Below, one piece after another: positions 25,579 to 34,279 of a stretch of 64,000 bases of DNA. Every line of letters begins with the position of its first letter. Within the stretch, counting starts at the first letter, position 1. The position numbers and the translations under genes were made by a program. A model generated the notes under the pieces. The model worked only from the letters and a program-made list of their open reading frames with translations. It was not told the origin of the DNA and searched no databases. The stretch is from an uncultured Candidatus Melainabacteria bacterium (GTDB taxonomy: Bacteria; Cyanobacteriota; Vampirovibrionia; Gastranaerophilales; Gastranaerophilaceae), in assembly GCA_934693165.1 (NCBI GenBank), contig CAKUUX010000003.1, positions 1-64,000 on the forward strand, written 5' to 3'.

Positions 25579-26778
25579 TTATAAAGAAGTTTCGTAAATT
25601 TCTTTAATTCTTTCTGGAGTTGCATCATTTGGTGCAATTGATAACAAACCATCTAAAGATGGAGTTGTTTGTGAAAGGTTAACCAATTTTTCAATATCAG
25701 ATTCTGAGAAACCTTCATCTTTCAATTTATTTGGAACACCAACTGATTTTAACCATTCATAAACTTCTTTACCAGCTTTTTCAGCATCAGATGCATCAGC
25801 TTTCAAACCTTTCGCGATTGGTTCTAAGATATAAGCTAATGTATTTGCTTTTTCTGGATAAATACATTTAACAACTGATGGTAATAACATTGCCAAACCT
25901 AAACCATGTGATAAATCTGGTTTAACAGCACTTAGAGGGTGTTCTAAAGCGTGTGTATAATGTAATAAGCCGTTATCAAAGCAAACGCCACCCATTAATG
26001 CCGCATAAGCTAAGAAATATCTTGCTTCTAAATCATCTGGATTTTCATTTGCAACTGGTAAATATTTAGCAACTAATGAAATTACTTCTCTTGCTAATGT
26101 AGTTGTGTAAGGTGATGCAACTTTTGATGTTGCAGCTTCTACAACATGGTTAACAGCATCAATTGATACATATTTTGTTTGTTTTGGTGATAATTTTACC
26201 ATTAATTTTGGATCATCAATTGCGTACATTGGATAAATGCAATCGTAAGCAATTGCTGGTTTATATTCTTTTTCTGGGATTGTTACTACTGCAAATCTGT
26301 TTGTTTCTGAACCAGTACCGTGAGTCAAGTTAATTGCTACAACTGGAGCAGCTTTTTCTGGTGTAAATGTGAATTCATAAATATCTGAAGCTGTTTTGTC
26401 AGGATATTCTAAAAGAATAGCAACTGATTTACCAGCATCTGTTGGCGATCCACCACCGATTGAAATAACAGCTTTTGCACCAAATTCTTTTGCTATTGCT
26501 GTTGCTTCATCTACAGCGTGTGTAGTTGGGTTTGGAGTTACTTTGTCATAGTTAACATAACCAATACCGTTATCTTTCAATGCTTTTTCTACAACATCCC
26601 AAGCACCTGTTGATTTGTAAGCGTTTCTACCAGACATAACGATTACTTTATCGATACCTTTTGATTTTAAATCTTTAGAGATAAAATCAATTTTTTCAAT
26701 TGCACCAATACCAAAGAAAACTGTTGTTCTTGTTCTGATTTCTGAAACTTGATTAATATTTACATCTTTTTCCCACAT
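25579..26778 (-). CDS. Iron-containing alcohol dehydrogenase (group III)
   Basis: 399 residues of the Fe-ADH family. NAD-binding GGGSPTDAGK near residue 109 and HGTGSETNRFAV. Metal ligands fit Asp and His in SIDAVNHVVEA and the two His in HALEHPL and DLSHGLG. Likely fermentative alcohol/aldehyde interconversion; the substrate (ethanol, butanol, 1,3-propanediol) cannot be told. AGGAGAAA precedes the ATG. It follows ftsH on the same strand but a hairpin lies between, so it is probably a separate transcript. Confidence 0.93.
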   Translation of the reverse strand: MWEKDVNINQVSEIRTRTTVFFGIGAIEKIDFISKDLKSKGIDKVIVMSGRNAYKSTGAWDVVEKALKDNGIGYVNYDKVTPNPTTHAVDEATAIAKEFGAKAVISIGGGSPTDAGKSVAILLEYPDKTASDIYEFTFTPEKAAPVVAINLTHGTGSETNRFAVVTIPEKEYKPAIAYDCIYPMYAIDDPKLMVKLSPKQTKYVSIDAVNHVVEAATSKVASPYTTTLAREVISLVAKYLPVANENPDDLEARYFLAYAALMGGVCFDNGLLHYTHALEHPLSAVKPDLSHGLGLAMLLPSVVKCIYPEKANTLAYILEPIAKGLKADASDAEKAGKEVYEWLKSVGVPNKLKDEGFSESDIEKLVNLSQTTPSLDGLLSIAPNDATPERIKEIYETSL

Positions 26779-26823
26779 AATATTTCTCCTATTAATCTAT
26801 TACACCTTGAAGTTTAGCACAAA

Positions 26824-26870
26824 CAAAAAATTATGGCATAAGCAAATTTACTAATTCACCTATGCCATAA
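26824..26870 (-). terminator. ftsH terminator
   Basis: Inverted repeat TTATGGCATA/TATGCCATAA with a 20-base loop followed on the minus strand by TTTTTTG, located 25 bases after the ftsH stop. The stem words also resemble the putative operators at 23842-23872, so a regulatory role is an alternative. Confidence 0.6.
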
Positions 26871-26894
26871 AACCTGTTTTAACAAAGCAATAAC

Positions 26895-28778
26895 TTACAT
26901 ATATAAGTTGCGTTCGTTTTTAATTTTTTCCATTAACTCTTCGAATTCTTTTTCATCAAGAGTTTCTCTATCAAGAAGTGCTTTTGCAATTTGTTCAAGC
27001 ATATCTTGATTTTGAGTTAACAACATGTGAGCAATATCGTATTGCTCTTTAACTATTCTTTGAACTTCTTCATCAATTTCTGCTGCAACTTCTTCTGAAT
27101 AATCTCTTGTATGACCAAAATCACGACCCATGAAAACTCTTTCATCACTCTTTCCGTAAGCAAGGTTTCCAAGTTTTTCACTCATACCGTATTTTGTAAC
27201 CATATTTCTTGCTAAAGAAGTTACTTTTTCTAAATCATTTGAAGCACCTGTTGTAATAAAATCTTTACCGTAAATGATTTCTTCTGCAACACGACCACCT
27301 AGAGTCATTGTAATTCTATCTAACAATTGAACTTTTTTCATTGTTAAATGGTCTTTTTCAGGCAATGTCAAAGTTACACCAAGAGCCATACCCCTAGGAA
27401 TAATAGAAACCTTGTGAAGTGGGTCGCAGTTGTTCAATAATTTAGCAAGCAATGCGTGTCCAACTTCGTGGTATGCTGTGTTTTCTTTTTCTTCGTCAGA
27501 AATAATTCTACTTTTCTTTTCTGGACCAGCAATAACTTTATCGATTGCTTCTTCTAAATCATCCATATCAATTTTTTCTTTATCATGTCTTGCAGCAAGC
27601 AATGCAGCTTCATTTAAAAGGTTTTGTAAATCTGCACCAGTAAAACCTGGAGTACGTTTTGCTAGAACTTTTAAATCAACCTCACTTGCTAAAGGTTTAT
27701 TTTTAGCGTGAACTTCTAAAATTTGTTCTCTACCTAAAATATCAGGTCTATTGATAACAATTTGTCTATCAAATCTACCTGGTCTTAATAGAGCGTTATC
27801 TAAAATATCAGGTCTGTTTGTAGCCGCAATAACAATAATGTTAGTTGTTTCGTCAAAACCATCCATTTCAACAAGCAATTGGTTAAGAGTTTGTTCTCTT
27901 TCGTCGTGACCACCACCTAAGCCAGCACCACGTTGACGACCAACAGCATCAATTTCATCAATAAATATGATACAAGGTTGATGTTTTTTAGCCTGTTCAA
28001 ACAAATCTCTTACACGGCTTGCACCAACACCAACAAACATTTCTACGAAATCAGAACCTGAAATTGAGAAAAATGGTACACCAGCTTCGCCTGCAACAGC
28101 TTTTGCCATTAAAGTTTTACCTGTCCCTGGAGAACCAATTAATAAAACGCCTTTTGGTATTTTTGCACCTAATTTTAAATATTTTTCGCCATTTTTCAAG
28201 AAATCAACGATTTCTTCAAGTTCTTTCTTTTCTTCATCAATACCAGCAACATCATTAAAAGTAATTTTAACTTTGCTATCTAGTAACAATTTAGCTTTAC
28301 TTTTACCAAAAGACATTGCTTGAGAGCCACCTGCAGAAAGACCTTTTGCCATAATTATCAAGAAAATAATAAATAACAATGGCAATAATAAAGAACCAAG
28401 AACATTCAATATTTGAGAAGATTCACTCGGTTTCTTAACTTCTATAGAAACATTGTATTCTTCAAGTTTTTTCAAGATGTCAGAACCTTGAGGAATTAAA
28501 ACTTTGTATTGCAAAGTAGCTTTTTTCAATTCACCATAAATAGGTTTTGGAGCTTTCTTTTGATTTTCTGTTTGTTCTGGTTGTTTAACAGGCAATGCAA
28601 TTAAGAAATCTTTGTCTATTTCAACACTTTTAATTTCATTGTTTTCAACTTTTTGTACAAAAGCTGTATAAGAAATATCTTGAGTGCTTGTAGTAGGGGC
28701 TGAAAATAGCATTGAAACAAAGGCTAAAATCATTATCCCAAGTATTACATACATTCCTGTAGATTGGCTTTTATTCAT
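26895..28778 (-). CDS. ftsH: ATP-dependent zinc metalloprotease FtsH
   Basis: Membrane AAA+ protease for quality control of membrane and cytosolic proteins. 627 residues: a transmembrane helix near 8-26, a periplasmic region of about 95 residues, a second helix near 125-143 (LLPLLFIIFLIIMAKGL), AAA module with GSPGTGKT, DEIDAVGRQRG and the pore loop FVEMFVGVGA, SRH region, and the HEVGH zinc site of the M41 protease domain. Start preceded by AAGGAAAA. Complete and ordinary. Confidence 0.97.
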   Translation of the reverse strand: MNKSQSTGMYVILGIMILAFVSMLFSAPTTSTQDISYTAFVQKVENNEIKSVEIDKDFLIALPVKQPEQTENQKKAPKPIYGELKKATLQYKVLIPQGSDILKKLEEYNVSIEVKKPSESSQILNVLGSLLLPLLFIIFLIIMAKGLSAGGSQAMSFGKSKAKLLLDSKVKITFNDVAGIDEEKKELEEIVDFLKNGEKYLKLGAKIPKGVLLIGSPGTGKTLMAKAVAGEAGVPFFSISGSDFVEMFVGVGASRVRDLFEQAKKHQPCIIFIDEIDAVGRQRGAGLGGGHDEREQTLNQLLVEMDGFDETTNIIVIAATNRPDILDNALLRPGRFDRQIVINRPDILGREQILEVHAKNKPLASEVDLKVLAKRTPGFTGADLQNLLNEAALLAARHDKEKIDMDDLEEAIDKVIAGPEKKSRIISDEEKENTAYHEVGHALLAKLLNNCDPLHKVSIIPRGMALGVTLTLPEKDHLTMKKVQLLDRITMTLGGRVAEEIIYGKDFITTGASNDLEKVTSLARNMVTKYGMSEKLGNLAYGKSDERVFMGRDFGHTRDYSEEVAAEIDEEVQRIVKEQYDIAHMLLTQNQDMLEQIAKALLDRETLDEKEFEELMEKIKNERNLYM

Positions 28779-28857
28779 TATATTTTTCCTTATCTAAATA
28801 TCACTATTCATTATATGTCAAAATCTTTTTTTAACAATTATCCCAAGTCGATAATTA

Positions 28858-29964
28858 TTACAAGTTTCTGATTACTAAACGTTGGTTAATCAATTCACTC
28901 AAAATTGTAAAATCAAATTCGTTACCTTTATTCAAGTAATCAAAAACGGTTTTTAGAATAATATTCAAGGCATCAGTACTTATTATTCCGTTATCATAAT
29001 CAGTTAAAACTTCTAATAGATACGGATAAGCCACTTGACCACCTATTTCATTAATACGAGTAAAGTTCTTTTTAATATCAAAATACTCAAAATCAACTTT
29101 TATCATTCTTAAATATCTTTCAGAAAATTCTCTTAAATTTGTAAGAATTTGTTCTGGAGATCTATGTTTTGATAAATCTTCATAATACGCTACAAAAATA
29201 GGAAAGATTTCTGTTTCGTGAACACGAAGTTTTGTATTTTGAATACTCAAAAAATCTCTCAAAAATGGAGAAAACATATTGTAAATGCCTGATTCAAAAT
29301 AAGTCTGAACCATATCATCCCAAATATATGTTAGCGACGGTTCTGCTTTATGTAAATATGAACGAATAAGCTTTGGCGTATTCAACCATCTACTATTTTT
29401 GTTCAATAAATAATAAAACTCTAAGCCCTCACCATGCTTAATTTTCATTACATAGCATTCAATAGATTTTAAGGCTCTGTAAAGCTCATTTGCAGAAATA
29501 CCTTTGTCTTTAATTTCTTGCCAGAACTGATGAAGAACAATAAACAAAGGATTTTCTTTTTCTTCTGGAGTCAAACGTTCTTTATAAATAATTTTTTCAT
29601 AAATATTTTTGTTTTCATTATTAAGATTTAATTTGACACCATATTTGCCTAGCAAATATCTTTCATAAATTTTAGAAATAGCTTCTTCATTAGCCATATT
29701 TGTTTGTTTATAGCATTCGCATAAAGCAAACATAATCAAACAAAGAGTCACAAGTTTTTGAATACCTTCAACAACAATGTAACCATCTTCTTCAAATTCT
29801 TCTAAAACAATAAGCCCTAGATTAAGTGGTTTTCCATAATCACCAAACTGAAAAAGTTTTTTAATCATATTAGCAGAAACGCCGTATGTATCATTATAAT
29901 CTGCTACATACAACGTTTTTGCTTTACTTAATATCTTTAAAATGTTTGATTTTTCTACAACCAT
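28858..29964 (-). CDS. DUF262/GmrSD-N-like protein with degenerate catalytic motif
   Basis: 368 residues. The pattern resembles the DUF262 (GmrS/ParB-like) domain: VVEGIQKLVTLCLIMFAL sits where family members have a DGQQRLTTL motif, FLRDFLSIQ matches the later conserved stretch, and the C-terminal TDALNIILKTVFDYL fits the helical end. The key D-G-Q-Q-R residues are replaced by E-G-I-Q-K, so NTP hydrolysis may be lost. No HNH (DUF1524) partner domain is present. It lies two bases after a winged-helix protein gene and is surely co-transcribed with it. That pairing suggests a domesticated regulatory role rather than a type IV restriction enzyme; this is inference. Confidence 0.55.
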   Translation of the reverse strand: MVVEKSNILKILSKAKTLYVADYNDTYGVSANMIKKLFQFGDYGKPLNLGLIVLEEFEEDGYIVVEGIQKLVTLCLIMFALCECYKQTNMANEEAISKIYERYLLGKYGVKLNLNNENKNIYEKIIYKERLTPEEKENPLFIVLHQFWQEIKDKGISANELYRALKSIECYVMKIKHGEGLEFYYLLNKNSRWLNTPKLIRSYLHKAEPSLTYIWDDMVQTYFESGIYNMFSPFLRDFLSIQNTKLRVHETEIFPIFVAYYEDLSKHRSPEQILTNLREFSERYLRMIKVDFEYFDIKKNFTRINEIGGQVAYPYLLEVLTDYDNGIISTDALNIILKTVFDYLNKGNEFDFTILSELINQRLVIRNL

Positions 29965-29966
29965 AA

Positions 29967-30575
29967 TTATTTATCTGATAAAATAAATCCACCACTCTCG
30001 GCGTTTCTTAAATTATCACCTTCGATTTTAGCTCTTAATGTTTTAATATATTTATAAACATAATCTCTAGGAATTTGTAAAAGTTGTGCCAAATCCTTAG
30101 CGAAAACAACAGTATCTTTATTATTTAAGAAATAATTAAATACCATTTGTTCTCTTTCTGTTAAAGGTTTTTTGAATTCATAACCTGAATTATCAGCTAC
30201 AACTGCTTTAGCTTTAGTAGAAGCTTGAGCCTTTACAGTTTCTTTTTTAACTGCTTCTTTTACAGCTTCAACAACTTTTTCTGCTTTTACAACAGGTTTA
30301 ACTTCAGCTTTTGGAGCATAAGAAGTTGGAGCAATTTCTCTTTCTCTTGACATTGTTTTTTGAGAAAGTGATGAAATTCTTTCAATTGATGAACCTGAGT
30401 CAATTCTTGAAGTTGTTACAGTTGAAGAGTGTTTCATAACTATATCAACTAAGTCATTTGTATGTTTATCTTCTTCTATTTCTTTTCCTAATCTCTTTGC
30501 AAATTCTTCTAAAGTGATTTTTTCCAATGAACTTCTCCATTGTTTAATCTCTTCTTTCGTTAAATATTCCGGCAT
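29967..30575 (-). CDS. Winged-helix protein with Ala/Lys-rich linker
   Basis: 202 residues. An N-terminal helical segment (about 1-50) and a long low-complexity linker rich in Val, Lys and Ala (about 85-130) precede a C-terminal domain of about 65 residues (LTEREQMVFNYFLNNK ... LRNAESGGFILSD) that reads as a winged helix with a recognition helix RDYVYKYIKTLRAKI. Probably DNA-binding. Operon with the DUF262-like gene, whose start follows after two bases. AGGAGAAT precedes the ATG. No named family recognised. Confidence 0.6.
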   Translation of the reverse strand: MPEYLTKEEIKQWRSSLEKITLEEFAKRLGKEIEEDKHTNDLVDIVMKHSSTVTTSRIDSGSSIERISSLSQKTMSREREIAPTSYAPKAEVKPVVKAEKVVEAVKEAVKKETVKAQASTKAKAVVADNSGYEFKKPLTEREQMVFNYFLNNKDTVVFAKDLAQLLQIPRDYVYKYIKTLRAKIEGDNLRNAESGGFILSDK

Positions 30576-30740
30576 GTATTCTCCTAATAAAATCTTAAAA
30601 ATAAATTTCTAATTTCTTTATATTAATAATTTAGCATAAATTTTTGACGACAGAGCAAAATATTTCATAACGTAAACTTTTTTTATCAATAATTTACAAA
30701 CTATTGAACATGTTACTTTAAAGTATTAGACGGAATTTTT

Positions 30741-30763
30741 ACATGTATATATATAATACATGT
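30741..30763. promoter_or_regulatory. Palindrome at histidine kinase promoter
   Basis: Perfect inverted repeat ACATGTAT/ATACATGT with a seven-base centre, ending two bases before the TATAAT of the kinase gene. The position is typical of a repressor or autoregulatory operator. Confidence 0.5.
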
Positions 30764-30778
30764 AGTATAATAATATAC

Positions 30779-32449
30779 ATGAAAAAATTTGAAATCTTTA
30801 ACAGCTTCAATGACCCAATACTAATTATAGATAACAATAAAAATGTTATCTATAAAAATAAATCTTTTAAACAAAGCTTTAGCGATTTTAATACATTACA
30901 AAAATTTTCACATAAAATAAATTTTTATGTTGACGTTTGTGCTATCTCAGCAGAAGATATTTCAACATATTCACCAATATCTCAAGCACTTTTTTCAAAA
31001 GAATCTTACACAGCAATTGTTAGCTACCAAAGTATTGAAATGAAGTATTTTAGAATTTCTTCTTTCAAAAGAGCTAAGTACTCAATTCTTATATTTAAAG
31101 ATATCACAAGTGAATTAAAACTTGAAAAATATAAAACTGAAAACACAAAATTGACAACAAAACTAAAAGAAATAAACAAGGAATATAATAATCTTTTAAA
31201 AACAAATCAAGATAATCAAACTCAAGCTTTAAAAATGATTTTGATTAATAAAATTTCTAACATTATTAGAGAATCAATTGATATTTCAAAGATTTTAAAC
31301 TCTACTCTTGGAGAGCTTTCTACAATGATGAATGCCTTTAAAGCATATTACGCAGAATACAATGAAGAAAATAGTTTTAAAATAACAGAAATTTATCCTA
31401 AAAAAAGAGAAAACTTACTTGGTCAAATCATAAGTTATGATGAAAATACTTATTCAAAAATTATTAATAATGAAACGATTTTTTCTCACTGCTTAAAAGA
31501 ATATAATGAGGCAGAGCCTTTTAAAGCACCTGTTTTAAGAATTATCTTACCTATTTATCATCTCGATAAAAATTTAGGCATAATTATCTTATTAAGCAGA
31601 CAAAAGAAGGATTTATCTGAAGAAAGAAATATTTTAGAAAGTATTTCAGCTCAACTTGGTAACGCAATTATCCAAGCCTCTTTATTTAGACAAATCAATG
31701 AACAAAAAAATGAACTTCAAAATACACTAAAAGAACTTCAAGAAACACAATTGCAACTGATACATTCAGAAAAAATGGCATCACTTGGTCAACTGATTGC
31801 AGGCGTTGCACACGAAATCAATACGCCACTTGGCTCAATTAAATCTAACAATGGAATTATCACAAAACTTGTTAAACAAATTGATGATACAGAACTTGCA
31901 GAACTTTTTGCAGAAACAACTAGAATAGATAAAGTTGCAATCGATAGAATTAGCAATCTTGTAGTTTCTTTGAAAAAATTTGTTAGACTTGATGAAGAAC
32001 AACTTCAAAAAGCAGATATTAATAAAGAATTGGATTTAACATTAGAAATTATTTATCACGAAACAAAAAATAAAGCAGAAATAATTAAAGAATATTCTAA
32101 ACTTCCAATGATAAAATGTTATCCAAATATGCTAAATCAAGTTTTTATGAACATACTTATGAACGCTTGCCAAGCAATTGAAAATAAAGGAAAAATAACA
32201 ATTTCTACAGAAATTGATAATGATAACCTTGTAGTAAAAATCAAAGATAACGGCAAAGGAATAAAAAAAGAAAACCTTAACAAAATCTTTGATGCAGGAT
32301 TTACAACAAAATCTGTAGGCGTCGGAACAGGCTTGGGACTAGCAATAAGTTCAAAAATCATAGCTAAGCATAACGGTACAATACGTGTTTTGAGTGAAGA
32401 AAATAAAGGTACAGAATTTATAATTACTATCCCTGTAGAACATGCTTAA
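30779..32449 (+). CDS. Soluble PAS-GAF sensor histidine kinase
   Basis: About 556 residues. PAS-like N-terminus (about 1-115), coiled coil (115-160), GAF domain (about 165-305), then HisKA with the phospho-acceptor in GVAHEINTPLGS and HATPase_c with N box NACQAI, DNGKGI and GTGLGLAIS. No membrane spans, so it senses a cytoplasmic signal. The ATG at 30779 lies seven bases after TATAAT with no Shine-Dalgarno; an ATG at 30743 sits inside an upstream palindrome and is unlikely. No response regulator is next to it, making it an orphan kinase. The HEINTPLG box is typical of HPK4-like kinases. Confidence 0.88.
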   Translation: MKKFEIFNSFNDPILIIDNNKNVIYKNKSFKQSFSDFNTLQKFSHKINFYVDVCAISAEDISTYSPISQALFSKESYTAIVSYQSIEMKYFRISSFKRAKYSILIFKDITSELKLEKYKTENTKLTTKLKEINKEYNNLLKTNQDNQTQALKMILINKISNIIRESIDISKILNSTLGELSTMMNAFKAYYAEYNEENSFKITEIYPKKRENLLGQIISYDENTYSKIINNETIFSHCLKEYNEAEPFKAPVLRIILPIYHLDKNLGIIILLSRQKKDLSEERNILESISAQLGNAIIQASLFRQINEQKNELQNTLKELQETQLQLIHSEKMASLGQLIAGVAHEINTPLGSIKSNNGIITKLVKQIDDTELAELFAETTRIDKVAIDRISNLVVSLKKFVRLDEEQLQKADINKELDLTLEIIYHETKNKAEIIKEYSKLPMIKCYPNMLNQVFMNILMNACQAIENKGKITISTEIDNDNLVVKIKDNGKGIKKENLNKIFDAGFTTKSVGVGTGLGLAISSKIIAKHNGTIRVLSEENKGTEFIITIPVEHA

Positions 32450-32789
32450 CAAAGCGCAACAAATGAGCAAAAATCACGATTAAATATATTCGTATATGCA
32501 AATGTTTAAAAAAACAATCTATAAAAATAATAAAATAATGTCTTTGGAGTAAAGACAAGACTTGAAAAAAATGCTATTATGAATGTATAAGTGTCGAACT
32601 TACCCTTTAAAAATAAGTGTGTTATCGTATAACCCAATAACTGCGCTATTTTTAAGTGTACATTTCACAAATGTTACAGAATTGTAAACAAATTTCTTAA
32701 AAAAGACAATTTTTTTTGAGCAAAATTTTTTATATAGGGGTAAGGTAGTAGATTAAATTTTATTTGGTAGTAAATAGGGGTTAAAATAA
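32450..32789. other. Long leader region of the HEAT-repeat gene
   Basis: 340 bases without a gene. It holds a small hairpin (GTCTTT/AAAGAC, about 32540-32556), a candidate promoter starting TTGAAA near 32571, and at its 3' end duplicated words: ATAGGGGT twice and GGTAGTA twice between 32735 and 32780. The second AGGGG acts as the ribosome site. A long structured 5' leader is possible. Confidence 0.45.
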
Positions 32790-33650
32790 ATGACAATTAG
32801 TGTAAACAGCAAGAAAAAACAAGTTAAAAAAACATTTGAAGAATTAATTAATGATTTACAAACAAGTAATTCAGAAAAGGTTCGTTACAATGCAGCTCGT
32901 ATCTTAGGTGAAATGGGCGATTCTAAAGCAGTAGAACCTTTAATCGACGTTTTAAAGAATGATAAAAATGGTTCAGTACGCTTATACGCAGCTAGAGCAT
33001 TAGGCGAATTAGGGGACTCAAAAGCAACAGTTCACTTAATCGAATCGTTACGTGAAGACAGAAACGTAGACGTAAGAGTTCGCGCAGCTAGAGCATTAGG
33101 TCGTTTAGGTGGTGAAATTGTGGTTGAACCATTAGTAGAAGCATTAAATGATGAAAATCCACAAGTTTGTATCACAGTAACAGACGCTTTAATCGAAATT
33201 GGTGATGTTGCAACAGACGCTTTAATTAAATCATTAGATCACGAAAAAGTTAATGTACGTTGCGATGCTACAAGAGCATTAGGCGAAATTGGTAACAAAA
33301 AAGCAGTAGACAAAGTTATCAATATGTTACACGATGAATGGGTTAACGTAAGAATTTACGCAGTAACTTCATTAGGTAAATTAAATGATACAAAAGCAGT
33401 TCCTGCATTAATCGAAGTTATGAAAGACCATAATGAAAACGAATTAGTAAGAGCAGGTGCAGCAGCAGCTTTAGGTGTACTTAGAGATCAACGTTCATTA
33501 CTACCATTAAGAGAATTAATTATGGAAGCTGATGAATTAGGTGAATTAGAAGACACAGCATTAAAATCATTCAAAAAAATTATGGCAGCTAACTGGCAAC
33601 AAATCCCAGGCGCTACTCCTCAAAAGAAACCAGTTGCTACAACATTTTAA
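32790..33650 (+). CDS. HEAT-repeat protein (PBS-lyase-like repeats)
   Basis: 286 residues made of about seven to eight short bi-helical HEAT repeats of about 31 residues, each with the pattern VRxxAAxALGxLGDxxAVxxLIxxL (for example RYNAARILGEMGD, RVRAARALGRLGG, RCDATRALGEIG). Such repeats form scaffold or phycobilin-lyase-like proteins in cyanobacteria and relatives. There is no enzymatic residue set, so a binding scaffold is most likely. Codons look optimised and uniform, and the AGGGG ribosome site and long leader suggest strong expression. It has its own terminator. Partner unknown. Confidence 0.85.
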   Translation: MTISVNSKKKQVKKTFEELINDLQTSNSEKVRYNAARILGEMGDSKAVEPLIDVLKNDKNGSVRLYAARALGELGDSKATVHLIESLREDRNVDVRVRAARALGRLGGEIVVEPLVEALNDENPQVCITVTDALIEIGDVATDALIKSLDHEKVNVRCDATRALGEIGNKKAVDKVINMLHDEWVNVRIYAVTSLGKLNDTKAVPALIEVMKDHNENELVRAGAAAALGVLRDQRSLLPLRELIMEADELGELEDTALKSFKKIMAANWQQIPGATPQKKPVATTF

Positions 33651-33685
33651 TTACTGATTAAAACCAATAAAATTTAACTATCAAA

Positions 33686-33715
33686 AAGAACTTACTTTAG
33701 TAAGTTCTTTTTTTG
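33686..33715 (+). terminator. Terminator of the HEAT-repeat gene
   Basis: Ten-bp stem AAGAACTTAC/GTAAGTTCTT with a four-base loop and a seven-T tract; it also faces the convergent gene at 33721-34218. Confidence 0.9.
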
Positions 33716-33720
33716 TTTTA

Positions 33721-34218
33721 TTAATAACTATCATCTATAATTTTTACTTTCACACCACTTTGCCAACTACTATTCAAATTATCAGGAATATAATAATTTG
33801 GAGTTTGAATTGGTGGAGTAAAACCTGTTGGCATGCCTCTAAAACTTGTAGATAATCTACGTCTTAAATTATTATGATGAGGAGAGTAATAGCGAGAATT
33901 TCTACTTTCTCTCATTGCCTTCTGTAAGGCTTTATATCGGGAATAATTATCGCCTTGCTGTATTGCACCAAAAGTTTTTTCCTCCATGCGATTTAGGCGT
34001 TCTGTTGGGCTCTCGTAGCCAAAATTATTCATCAACATCTTTTTTTCCAAATTATTAAACGCTCGCTGAGAATACATACCTTTTGGACGGTAAACATTTG
34101 GATAGGGTTGGTAATATGTCGGATTTGGAACATACTCTGTAGTAGAGAAGGTATAATCACAAAATCCGACATTTCCAGATAGCAAAAATAACAGTAATAG
34201 TAAAAAAATATTCTTCAT
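33721..34218 (-). CDS. Small secreted protein
   Basis: 165 residues. Signal peptide MKNIFLLLLLFLLSGNVGFC then a mature part rich in Tyr, Pro, Asn and Arg. A conserved-looking segment NNFGYESPTERLNRMEEKTFGAIQ... suggests a short motif of the type E-x-x-L-x-R-M-E-x-x-x-FG, which I recall from surface proteins of cyanobacteria-related lineages. The rest looks disordered. Cys near the signal end is not in a proper lipobox. A TATATA lies six bases before the ATG with no Shine-Dalgarno, so leaderless. It follows the filament-like gene on the same strand and could belong with it at the cell surface. Confidence 0.6.
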   Translation of the reverse strand: MKNIFLLLLLFLLSGNVGFCDYTFSTTEYVPNPTYYQPYPNVYRPKGMYSQRAFNNLEKKMLMNNFGYESPTERLNRMEEKTFGAIQQGDNYSRYKALQKAMRESRNSRYYSPHHNNLRRRLSTSFRGMPTGFTPPIQTPNYYIPDNLNSSWQSGVKVKIIDDSY

Positions 34219-34279
34219 ATAGCATATATACGAAGAATATTTTTATTTTTTAATTAGACACCTAGTGAATTTTTAAACA

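Noticed and set aside
26824..26870. Third operator of the DtxR-like regulator
   Set aside because: The TATGGCATA words match, but position after ftsH and the following T run fit a terminator better; kept only as an alternative.
33721..34218. Lipoprotein signal in the small secreted protein
   Set aside because: The Cys after the hydrophobic core is preceded by VGF, not by a small residue as a lipobox requires.
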